Shown: positions 1 through 6,903 of the stretch, piece after piece
How positions within the stretch are numbered: the stretch's first letter is position 1
Layout: each line of letters begins with the position of its first letter
Assembly (NCBI GenBank): GCA_005789375.1
Contig: SXXZ01000383.1
Span: forward strand, 1-11,630
Length of the DNA stretch: 11,630 nucleotides
Reading direction: 5' to 3'
From: Verrucomicrobiales bacterium
GTDB taxonomy: Bacteria; Verrucomicrobiota; Verrucomicrobiae; Limisphaerales; UBA9464
The notes under the pieces: model-generated
The model's database searches: none
What the model was told of the DNA's origin: nothing
Seen by the model: only the letters and a program-made list of their open reading frames with translations
Program-made: the position numbers and the translations under genes

Positions 1-5
1 CACCA

Positions 6-1151
6 TCACGGCTTGATCGGGGAGGTGACGAGCTCGGGCTTTTTCGGGACGATACCTTCCGGGCCGACCACGAACGCTGGTTCAACTTTGTCGACCTTGA
101 CATCTGTACGAAGAGGATTTTTCGTAAACAGTTCATTGAACGTGGCTTGATCTATAATATCGCCCTTTTGATACTTCGAACCCGGAATCTCTACCACCAC
201 GAGTAAACCACCCACCGGTACGGCAACAAGGCCAGGACTAGTCACAACCTCGCCAGGGAACGCGGCGACAGCCTTGTCAAGTTCAGGCTTCGTCAGGGTC
301 TGACCAGCTTTCAGCACAACCTGACCATTGACAACGACATCCTTACTGACCACCACCACGTCGGTCTTTTCAGAACCATACCGGGCGACGACCTTGTCAA
401 GTTCGGACTTTGTCAGAGTCTGGCCAGCTTTCAGTACAACCTGACCATCGATTACGACATCCTTGCTGACCACAGTCGTCTGGATGTAATCACCCGGGGT
501 CGGTTCGGGACGACGAGACAGTACTGGCAGACTCAGACTGACGTTGGCCGACTGCTGGACAACCGAAGAAGTTCCTGCGGGCCGAGACATCGTGTTAGCG
601 ACGACAGAGGCTGCAGCGGGATCGAACATCTGGCCGCCGCACACTTCGTAGGAGGCACCACGGTAAGACACCGTCACGCAACCGGCCCAAACAGCAACCG
701 TTCCGTTGTCAGTAACCTGGTACTCCGAGGAACGAATGACGGCCGTCACGGTCGAACCCTTAACGATGTAGGAGGACTGAGAAGAGGTTTTCTTCACGTA
801 ACCGGCCACAGTACCCACCTTGAGGTTGATCTTGGTGGTGATCACCGGTTCGGAACCGGATTTGTCGACCGAAAGCTCGTCGAAGGAAATCGAGGAATCC
901 GGAAGGACAACAACAGTCGGACCATTGTCGGCAAGATACAAGTTGGCCTGAGCACCGGCACCGGTCTCAATCTTTTGGCCTGTCTTGATCGCCTCGCCCA
1001 CGAACGCGGCCTGACCGTCCACTTTGACGCTGCCCTTAATTCCGGTGAGTTCAGCTTTGCCAGTTTCAGCGGCAGAGAGAGAGGAACCCGCCATCATCGC
1101 GGTGATCGCGCAGAGGCCGGCGAAGCGGGGAGAGATCCCGATCAATTTCAT
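6..1151 (-). CDS. Secreted FecR-domain protein with C-terminal tandem repeats
   Basis: A 381-residue protein with a Sec signal peptide (Lys2, hydrophobic stretch about residues 8-27, small-residue cleavage region near SLSAA). A FecR-like beta-rich domain spans about residues 35-178 (motifs VGEAIKTGQKIETG, INLKVGTVAGYVKK, FDPAAASV). The tail holds two near-identical 40-residue repeats at about 227-304 plus a weak third copy at about 318-345 (GDIIDQATFNELF). Classical FecR relays a TonB-receptor signal to an ECF sigma factor, but here there is no sigma factor, no receptor and no internal anchor, so I infer a periplasmic or surface protein rather than a sigma regulator. Start: ATG at 1151 directly precedes the signal peptide; the longer frame opens with TTG at 1217 and adds 22 polar residues, so it is less likely. 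No clear Shine-Dalgarno. Domain call good, function unknown. Confidence 0.85.
   Translation of the reverse strand: MKLIGISPRFAGLCAITAMMAGSSLSAAETGKAELTGIKGSVKVDGQAAFVGEAIKTGQKIETGAGAQANLYLADNGPTVVVLPDSSISFDELSVDKSGSEPVITTKINLKVGTVAGYVKKTSSQSSYIVKGSTVTAVIRSSEYQVTDNGTVAVWAGCVTVSYRGASYEVCGGQMFDPAAASVVANTMSRPAGTSSVVQQSANVSLSLPVLSRRPEPTPGDYIQTTVVSKDVVIDGQVVLKAGQTLTKSELDKVVARYGSEKTDVVVVSKDVVVNGQVVLKAGQTLTKPELDKAVAAFPGEVVTSPGLVAVPVGGLLVVVEIPGSKYQKGDIIDQATFNELFTKNPLRTDVKVDKVEPAFVVGPEGIVPKKPELVTSPIKP
271..480 (-). repeat. Two-copy in-frame tandem repeat, 120-bp period
   Basis: Two conserved blocks (271-360 and 391-480) lie exactly 120 bp apart inside the FecR-domain gene. By eye about 11 differences occur in the first 80 or so aligned positions, many at third codon positions. 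Each unit encodes the core SKDVV-x-GQVVLKAGQTLTK-x-ELDK followed by a less conserved linker. Because the period is a multiple of three, copies can be gained or lost without a frameshift. Confidence 0.9.
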
Positions 1152-1290
1152 GGTATCGCGTGTAAGAGGTTGAATTTTGTTTCTTCCGGAGGTTAGGAAC
1201 CGACCTTGGGAAGTCAACCGGGAATTCCGAGGAAACCACCTACAAAGATCGTCCTAATTTTGCTAATCTGCGGATAACTCTGAACCGGCG

Positions 1291-1310
1291 AAGTCTTAGA
1301 ATCAAGACTT
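1291..1310 (-). other. Short inverted repeat over the aldolase stop codon
   Basis: A perfect 7-bp inverted repeat (AAGTCTT, 6-nt spacer, AAGACTT) overlaps the stop codon of the aldolase gene and precedes the FecR-domain gene. No T-run follows it on the minus strand, so it is not a standard intrinsic terminator. It may be a weak mRNA 3' structure or chance. The rest of the 150-base gap (1152-1301) shows no promoter I would defend. Confidence 0.3.
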
Positions 1311-2243
1311 TGCCGCCACGATTTCAGTTAACCCGGCGGACCATAACTCCCATGCGCTCAGCAGCTCACGAGATTGCTCCACATCCGGAGAGCGCATGGG
1401 AAGCCGAACCGACCCTACCGCGACCCCTTCATGAGACAGAACTGTCTTGAGGGAACCCAGGTACCCGCTCTGACCCAGAATCTCAATCAGGCGGATGGAA
1501 TGCCGCTGCGCACGACGGGCCAGGGCCCAATCTCCTCGGGCGGCCGCAGCCTGCATGGCTCGGTACAAGGGAGCCGCGAGATTATAGGTCGACCCCACAG
1601 CTCCAGTGACTCCCAGAGTGAGTGCTGGCAAGAGCAAGTCATCGCACCCGTAAAGCAACTCTTGCCCCGGACTCAAGGCCTCCACACAGCGCTGCAGCAG
1701 CACTAGGTCCGGATTGCTGAACTTCAGCCCAGCCATGGTAGGAATCCGCTGGGTGGCCTGAAGGAGAAATCGATCCGAGGCCAGATGGATTCCGGTCATG
1801 CCCGGCAGGTCATAGGCATGAAACGGCAGACCAGGAGCCCCGGAGGCAATGAAGGCGCTCGACTCAACCCACGCCTCCACATCCGCCGGCTTGAAGTAGC
1901 TCGGAGCCAGAGCAGCAATGCCCGTTGCTCCAAATTTCTGAGCATGGACCGCCAATTCGCGAGCCTCCCGAAGGCAATTGGAGCCGACATGAATAATGCA
2001 CCGCAAAGAAGTGCCATGGAGAACGGCAATCCAGCGTTCAGCCAATTGACACCGCTCAACCGCGCTGAGGGAGTGACTCTCACCGGTGGTACCGTTGACA
2101 AAAACACCGTCTACACCTTGCTGAACCAATCGAGCGGCCAGAGCCTCCACAGGCCCCAAGTCTAAAGTTCCGTCCGGGGCGAAGGGAGTTACAGGAGCAG
2201 CGATCAGGGGAACTCGGATCGGAAATTGAGCATTGGGGGGCAT
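1302..2243 (-). CDS. N-acetylneuraminate lyase-like class I aldolase (dihydrodipicolinate synthase/DapA superfamily)
   Basis: A 313-residue TIM-barrel aldolase of usual family length. The pyruvate-binding GTTGE motif is at residues 51-55, the active-site tyrosine probably Tyr144 (AYDLP), and the Schiff-base lysine Lys174 (GLKFSNPD). Motifs favour N-acetylneuraminate lyase over DapA: GAVGSTYN at 214-221 contains the GSTYN signature of sialic acid lyases, and NGTTGESHSLS and GLKFS resemble the animal-type enzyme. The expected reaction is reversible cleavage of N-acetylneuraminate to N-acetylmannosamine and pyruvate in the cytosol. No other sialic-acid genes are visible, so the true substrate may be another 2-keto-3-deoxy sugar acid. 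Start: ATG at 2243 is chosen because the longer frame begins with TTG at 2312 and adds unconserved residues. It is divergent from the adenylating enzyme and 150 bases upstream of the FecR gene. Confidence 0.87.
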   Translation of the reverse strand: MPPNAQFPIRVPLIAAPVTPFAPDGTLDLGPVEALAARLVQQGVDGVFVNGTTGESHSLSAVERCQLAERWIAVLHGTSLRCIIHVGSNCLREARELAVHAQKFGATGIAALAPSYFKPADVEAWVESSAFIASGAPGLPFHAYDLPGMTGIHLASDRFLLQATQRIPTMAGLKFSNPDLVLLQRCVEALSPGQELLYGCDDLLLPALTLGVTGAVGSTYNLAAPLYRAMQAAAARGDWALARRAQRHSIRLIEILGQSGYLGSLKTVLSHEGVAVGSVRLPMRSPDVEQSRELLSAWELWSAGLTEIVAAKS

Positions 2244-2337
2244 GGCGGGACTGGAAGTTTCGTCAGCGCTTCGATTTGAATGCAACGCGGGAAAACACAA
2301 GCAACCAGTCAACGCGGATCACTTTCCGGGTTTAAAA

Positions 2338-2353
2338 AGTACGGATGCGTACT
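2338..2353. promoter_or_regulatory. Possible operator: 6-bp inverted repeat between divergent genes
   Basis: AGTACG and CGTACT flank a 4-nt spacer (GATG), centred about 33 bases upstream of the adenylating-enzyme start within the 135-base divergent intergenic region (2244-2378). The position would suit an operator near the plus-strand promoter or a 5'-UTR hairpin. I could not assign convincing -35/-10 boxes, and one such palindrome can arise by chance. Confidence 0.3.
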
Positions 2354-2368
2354 AACCTCTCAAAAACT

Positions 2369-2372
2369 GAGG
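2369..2372 (+). promoter_or_regulatory. Ribosome binding site GAGG
   Basis: GAGG sits 6 nt before the ATG at 2379. It supports that start over the upstream in-frame ATG at 2280, whose 33 extra residues read like untranslated leader. It is the clearest Shine-Dalgarno in the window; most other genes here lack one. Confidence 0.6.
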
Positions 2373-2378
2373 TCACTT

Positions 2379-3461
2379 ATGCCCATACCCACTGTCGCTC
2401 CTGAAGCCGTCGCCGCCGCCAAGACCCAACTTAACCAGCACCTGCTGGAGATCATCGAGTGGCACTTTAACCCCGCCACCGGGTGCTCCTTCTGGCTGGA
2501 TTGGGCCCGCAAAAACTGGGATCCGCGCAAGGAGATCACCTGCTTTGAAGACCTGTTGAAGTTTTCCCACTTCCAGGATGAATCACTGCGCGACTTGCAA
2601 CCCGAGGTTTGGGTCCCGGCCGAGTTCAAGGGCAAGCCCTTCAATATCTTCGAGACCGGTGGCACCACCGGTATGCCCAAGCAACGCATCGGGTGGAACG
2701 ACTACAAGGTCGATTACTCCGAGTTCAGCGACAAGATCGACGACACCCACTTCCCGCGCGGGGGATCTTGGCTGATGATGGGGCCCACCGGTCCTCGCCG
2801 TCTGCGCCTGGCCATTGAACATCTGGCCAACGTCCGCGGCAGCTCCTGCTACTTCATCGACCTCGATCCGCGCTTCGTGAAGAAGCTCTTGTCGAACAAG
2901 CAGTACGACGTGGCCAAGCAATACATGGCCCACGTGGTCGACCAGGCCGCAACCATCCTGAAGCACCGCAAGGTCAGCGGCCTCTTCACCACGCCCAAGT
3001 TGCTGGAGGCCTTGGGCGAGCAAGTGAACCTCTGGGAAGCGGGTATCCGCGGCGTGTTCTGCGGCGGCACCTCCATGAAGCCTCAGGAAGTGCGCTTCAT
3101 TGTAGAGGAACTGCTCGAGGGACGCATCGGATTCTACCCCACCTACGGCAACACCCTCATGGGTCTGGCCGCGAGCGTGCCGCTGCAGCCGGAAGATAAT
3201 TTCAGCGTGACCTATTACGCGCCGCAGCCGAGGGCCGTCTTGCGCGTGGTTAAACCCAACGCCACCGATGAGTTGGTCAACTACGACGAATTCGGCCGCG
3301 TCGAACTCACCACCCTGACCCGCGAGTTCTTCATGCCGCGGTTCCTGGAGCGCGACGAGACCATCCGCCGTGCGCCGCGCCCCCCTTACGCCTGGGACGG
3401 CGTGGGTGATGTTCGTCCGTTCGGTGCGATGGAGAAGACCATCGTCGAGGGCGTGTACTGA
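2379..3461 (+). CDS. EhpF/PaaK-like adenylate-forming enzyme lacking the C-terminal domain
   Basis: A 360-residue cytosolic member of the ANL (acyl/aryl-CoA synthetase, NRPS adenylation, luciferase) superfamily. The ATP-phosphate loop A3 is clear: TGGTTGMPK at 93-101. An A4/A5-like segment VFCGGTSM lies at 227-233, the A5 region reads YGNT (256-259) with Leu where the usual YGxTE has Glu, and the A7 aspartate is in GVGDV (Asp344). The protein stops 16 residues later, so the A8-A10 region with the adenylation-supporting lysine is absent. Full-length ANL enzymes have 430-600 residues. The layout resembles EhpF of phenazine (griseoluteic acid) biosynthesis, an atypical ANL protein, so databases may call it 'phenazine antibiotic biosynthesis protein'. 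No phenazine genes are visible, so I infer only carboxylate activation of an unknown acid. A terminator follows directly. Confidence 0.85.
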   Translation: MPIPTVAPEAVAAAKTQLNQHLLEIIEWHFNPATGCSFWLDWARKNWDPRKEITCFEDLLKFSHFQDESLRDLQPEVWVPAEFKGKPFNIFETGGTTGMPKQRIGWNDYKVDYSEFSDKIDDTHFPRGGSWLMMGPTGPRRLRLAIEHLANVRGSSCYFIDLDPRFVKKLLSNKQYDVAKQYMAHVVDQAATILKHRKVSGLFTTPKLLEALGEQVNLWEAGIRGVFCGGTSMKPQEVRFIVEELLEGRIGFYPTYGNTLMGLAASVPLQPEDNFSVTYYAPQPRAVLRVVKPNATDELVNYDEFGRVELTTLTREFFMPRFLERDETIRRAPRPPYAWDGVGDVRPFGAMEKTIVEGVY

Positions 3462-3496
3462 CGTCCTGGGCTGTCTTGGCCCGAAGCCCCAAAAAC

Positions 3497-3538
3497 AACG
3501 CCGACTCCGTGTCATCCACGGGTCGGCGTTTTCATTTT
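3497..3538. terminator. Bidirectional intrinsic terminator
   Basis: Outer stem AACGCCGAC (3497-3505) pairs with GTCGGCGTT (3522-3530). An inner stem CCGTG/CACGG (3507-3511/3517-3521) closes a 5-nt loop, leaving one bulged T at 3506. TTCATTTT follows on the plus strand and a T-rich run (from AAAAAC at 3491-3496) on the minus strand. It sits between convergent genes and should end both the adenylating-enzyme transcript and the five-gene minus-strand array. Confidence 0.88.
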
Positions 3539-3581
3539 GGGAGGGATTTCACGGAAGCGCCGACGCCATCCGCAGAGGAAC

Positions 3582-5858
3582 TCAAGGCGCGGAGGCCGCC
3601 TTGGGCACCGAATTGGTCTCGGGCTTTGCCGGGTCGGCTTTGGCTCCGGCGTCCTTCTTTGGGAAGTGATAGCGGTGCTTCAACACTTCGGGGATGTCCT
3701 CCTCAAGCTTGTCGGTGCTCCATTGCCAGCCGAGAAAGGCCACGACAACCAACGCAAGGTAGAGCTTCCAAGGCCGGCGGGTCTCCTCAAAGGGATCCAC
3801 TAGATCGCGGGTTGAACCCGGCGGTAACTCGGCAATGGCCGTCAAACGCGTACCGAAAGGCACATTAATCCGCGCCTTGGCGTTCACGGCCCAACCATTG
3901 GCGTCGAGAATGGGGCCCAGGTTCCGCTTGCGCAGCTTGATGTAGGTCATCACCAGCGACGGTCCCGAGATGATGACCATGATGCCCAGGACGGCACCCA
4001 CCATGGCGAAGGCGCCCTGCGCCCATAGGTCTTTGCCCAGAGTGGCGACCGCCGCAAAGAAGCCCCCGATGGCCCCGAAGGCCACACCCAGGGCGGCGAC
4101 CGTGCCGATGTCGACTTTCTGGGGAACACTGGCCGCCGGTGCCACCGCCGGTGCCGCTCCCTTGGTCACTGCCGCCGTCGCAGCGGCCGTGAGCTTCTGA
4201 CTGGCCGCCGCATCCGCCTCGGCCGCCCGCTTAGCGATTTGCTCTTCCACCCAACGAACGAAGCGCTTGTACGGCTGCCAAAAGGCCTGACGGAGGCTAA
4301 TGGGGTTGACCACGATCTTGGTGATGGTGGCGTCGTAATCGAGCCCCTTGCGGTCGTAGAAGACGCCATTGCGGCCGACCATGAGATTCTCGTCGTCGCC
4401 CTGGGAGAAGATGGCCACCACGGTCATCTTCTGGCTGTTCGCCTTGCGCACGCACTCGACGTAGGCCAAGTAGGCTCCGGCCAGGCTGGCCATCACCGCG
4501 TGCTTGGCCGGATCGGCCACCGTGATGCAGAGATTGCAGGACCGCTGGTCGAGGTAAAGGACGCCCGCCTGGAAGATCGCCGGTGACCCACCATCATAGA
4601 GGTCGCGGAAGTTCACGAAGTTCGAGGCGAGCACGATCAGGTCGCGGTGGAAGCGAACGAGTTTTTCGACCGAAGCAACCCCGGACGCCTCCGCCTCCAA
4701 CTCGCGGTCGCGGGCGATGAGCGCGGTGATCGTCGTCTTGGCCGGCCCCCGAAGGATTTCCCGCACCCGGGCGATGCCTAAGGTCTCGACTCGGACTCCG
4801 GCTTTGGTCCCCAACCACGCGGTATGAGGAGCCAAGCAATTCTGAAGAGTTTGCCACTCCTCTTCGGTAAGGCTCTCGCGGTCTCCCAAGAGCGGCACAA
4901 CGGAGGCTGAACGGAACGCAGCAATGGCGGCGGCATGGGCCGGGTTGAGACCCGTGACCAAGGACAGCGGTTGTCCAGGAACAATTCGAGACAAGGGAAA
5001 ACCGGAGACCTCCTGCGCCGACAAGGTTAGGTCCTTGGTCAAGAGAGCCTTGTAATCGTCCTCGGTGCGGTTGAGCAGCGATGAAAGACGGCCATCGAAG
5101 GCAGCCAATCGGCCGCGACCAAAGTAGTCGTCGATCTTAACCTTCACCGCCAGCACCGCAGCCACCGCCGCGGCCGTGCCGGGTCCGGCGGGAAGTATTT
5201 TATCTGCATCGGATTCGGAGGCGCTCACCCAGGCCTCGAACCGGGTCAATTCGCCGAAGAACTCCTCCAGTTTCACCGCGTCAATACCCGGCTTCCCACT
5301 GCGGTCTATCACCGATCCAACGGCGGCCATCGCTTCACGAACCACTTGCTGGATCGCGGGTTCCTCGGCGGATTCAGGAATAATGACTCCATCACCATTG
5401 AAGACCGTGTTAGCGAAACTCTTAGTCGCCGCCGAGGCATCCTCAACGGTGATCACCTCGGCCGAGGCCTTGCCCAACTGACGTAAAATCACCCGCGCCG
5501 AGCCAAGGATCTGTCGCCCCTCGGGAAGGGCTTCATTCATCGCCGACAAGGCCACCCCATCACGCCCCTTCACGAGGTCATCGGAGTTCTTGAGCATTGA
5601 TCCGGCCCAGCGAAGGGCCGTGATGAGTTCTTGGGCCCGAATGCGCCCGTCTGCGTCGGTGTCGATGAGTGCAGCGGTCTTGGAATCGAATTCGATGCCC
5701 GCGGTCGGACAGGCCAAGGCCACCCAGAGTTTCTGGTCCAACTGATCCAGGTTCATGAGGTCGGCTCCGGTCTGGAGCTTGACCTGATCAAACCCGCCGG
5801 CGCGGAAGAACTGCCAGAGGTGCGGTGGCCGAGGGGCGGAGGCGGGCGGTGTTTGCAT
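3582..5858 (-). CDS. Large EF-hand protein with three C-terminal membrane segments, function unknown
   Basis: 758 residues from the ATG at 5858. An in-frame ATG at 5903 would add 15 residues and has a weak GGTGG before it; I prefer 5858 because the extra residues look unlike coding sequence. Numbering from 5858: a canonical EF-hand loop at 66-77 (DTDADGRIRAQE: Asp at positions 1, 3, 5, Gly at 6, Glu at 12), and a degenerate second loop near 154-162 (NGDGVIIPE). A long, mainly helical middle region follows, then an Ala/Pro-rich linker (about 546-580), two adjacent hydrophobic segments (about 583-606 and 615-640) and a third (about 697-712), ending in a charged tail. No signal peptide is visible, so the large N-terminal part is probably cytoplasmic and anchored by its C-terminal membrane segments. 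It is the last gene of the minus-strand array, 85 nt after the Rsm22-like gene. I recognise no enzyme motif; calcium binding is inferred from the loop alone. Confidence 0.85.
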   Translation of the reverse strand: MQTPPASAPRPPHLWQFFRAGGFDQVKLQTGADLMNLDQLDQKLWVALACPTAGIEFDSKTAALIDTDADGRIRAQELITALRWAGSMLKNSDDLVKGRDGVALSAMNEALPEGRQILGSARVILRQLGKASAEVITVEDASAATKSFANTVFNGDGVIIPESAEEPAIQQVVREAMAAVGSVIDRSGKPGIDAVKLEEFFGELTRFEAWVSASESDADKILPAGPGTAAAVAAVLAVKVKIDDYFGRGRLAAFDGRLSSLLNRTEDDYKALLTKDLTLSAQEVSGFPLSRIVPGQPLSLVTGLNPAHAAAIAAFRSASVVPLLGDRESLTEEEWQTLQNCLAPHTAWLGTKAGVRVETLGIARVREILRGPAKTTITALIARDRELEAEASGVASVEKLVRFHRDLIVLASNFVNFRDLYDGGSPAIFQAGVLYLDQRSCNLCITVADPAKHAVMASLAGAYLAYVECVRKANSQKMTVVAIFSQGDDENLMVGRNGVFYDRKGLDYDATITKIVVNPISLRQAFWQPYKRFVRWVEEQIAKRAAEADAAASQKLTAAATAAVTKGAAPAVAPAASVPQKVDIGTVAALGVAFGAIGGFFAAVATLGKDLWAQGAFAMVGAVLGIMVIISGPSLVMTYIKLRKRNLGPILDANGWAVNAKARINVPFGTRLTAIAELPPGSTRDLVDPFEETRRPWKLYLALVVVAFLGWQWSTDKLEEDIPEVLKHRYHFPKKDAGAKADPAKPETNSVPKAASAP

Positions 5859-5943
5859 GGGCGGACAGCAGCGTTGGTGACGACCAATAACAGCGGGATC
5901 CATCGGACGCCACCCAGTGTATCGGGCGATTCCGAGGTAAAAT

Positions 5944-6903
5944 TCACCCAGGTATGGTGATCTCCGGCGGCGGCGGTGATTCCTTGAGACGGCGATGCAT
6001 CTCAGGATCCGAGCGCTTCAGAAGCTCGAGGCGTTTCACAACCCCCTCACCCCCTGCCCCGCCGCTGTGGCAGGCGTCGAGTCGGGTATAAGGCTTGAAA
6101 GGCTGAGGCAGCCCGATCACCCGTGCCCGATCTGGCGTCCACTCGGCCACGGGACGCCGATCGAGAATCATCCAACTGTAGGGCAGACTGCGCAGGTCCA
6201 CCCCGGCACGACGCCCGAATTGAACCCACTCCCCGTCAGTAAAGGCCTCGGTTGGGGCCTTGGCGAAAAAATGACACCAGTCGGTTTCCCGGCCAGCGAC
6301 CTGGAGTCCGCAGGTCTGACGGTGCGGACACGGAGCAACGATGTGAAACTCTTCCCGCAACTGCTCGCGCAGGGTGATCAAGCCTCGACTGCAAGCATGG
6401 GTGCCGGGTTCCAACCACAAGATGCACTGGGCCGCTCGCACGGCCGTCATCAGTCGGGGCAGATCGTCTCGATGCAATTCATTGAGCACATGACTGATCA
6501 CCAACGTGGTGCAGGAGTCTACCCCGGACGCATCGGGCTCTGCTCGAAGACCCGGGAATCGCTCCCGGGCCCTGCGGGCGGCAAATTGCATGGCAAGGGC
6601 GGAACGGTCGTGCAGGCGGACCTCCGAGAAGGTGGCCAGCCCAAAGGCATCGACCACGCAACGCGAGGCCACACCGCTGCCGCATCCCCAGTCCAGCAAG
6701 GAACCCGACGGTGGGGCCCAACCCAGACGCAACAACTCAGACAAAGCCGCCCCCCACTTCCAGGCGATCCGTTGAGCATAGGTAAAGTCGTAGCTCGCGA
6801 GGTCCGACACGGAGCGCCAATAAGGCTCACGGACCGGCTCCGAGCGCAGGAACAACGCTCGCAATCGTTCCAGAGATGCCCAGTCCACTTCCTCCCAGGT
6901 CAT
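5944..6903 (-). CDS. Rsm22/METTL17-like class I SAM-dependent methyltransferase with Fe-S-type cysteines
   Basis: 319 residues. SAM motif I is LLDWGCGSG at 69-77. Family hallmarks follow: SHVLNEL (137-143), LEPGTHACSRGL (164-175), and the cysteine region CPHRQTC (192-198) with DWCHFF (208-213) and a later LDAC (275-278). Cys192, Cys198, Cys210 and Cys278 match the order and rough spacing of the four [4Fe-4S] ligands of mitochondrial METTL17/Rsm22, which associates with the small ribosomal subunit. Function in bacteria is less clear; a role in small-subunit rRNA maturation is inferred. The start ATG overlaps the upstream methyltransferase's TGA by 4 nt (ATGA), implying translational coupling. 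The opposite strand carries a long open frame that I treat as a shadow. Confidence 0.88.
   Translation of the reverse strand: MTWEEVDWASLERLRALFLRSEPVREPYWRSVSDLASYDFTYAQRIAWKWGAALSELLRLGWAPPSGSLLDWGCGSGVASRCVVDAFGLATFSEVRLHDRSALAMQFAARRARERFPGLRAEPDASGVDSCTTLVISHVLNELHRDDLPRLMTAVRAAQCILWLEPGTHACSRGLITLREQLREEFHIVAPCPHRQTCGLQVAGRETDWCHFFAKAPTEAFTDGEWVQFGRRAGVDLRSLPYSWMILDRRPVAEWTPDRARVIGLPQPFKPYTRLDACHSGGAGGEGVVKRLELLKRSDPEMHRRLKESPPPPEITIPG

Noticed and set aside
1212..1217. TTGACT, a good -35 match on the minus strand upstream of the FecR-domain gene
   Set aside because: No acceptable -10 box lies 16-18 bases downstream (best is TAACCT, three of six matches), so I do not call a promoter.
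2583..3515. 310-residue open frame on the minus strand opposite the adenylating enzyme
   Set aside because: The plus-strand frame has A3 and A7 motifs, a Shine-Dalgarno and a terminator. The minus-strand frame runs across that terminator hairpin and has no recognisable motif.
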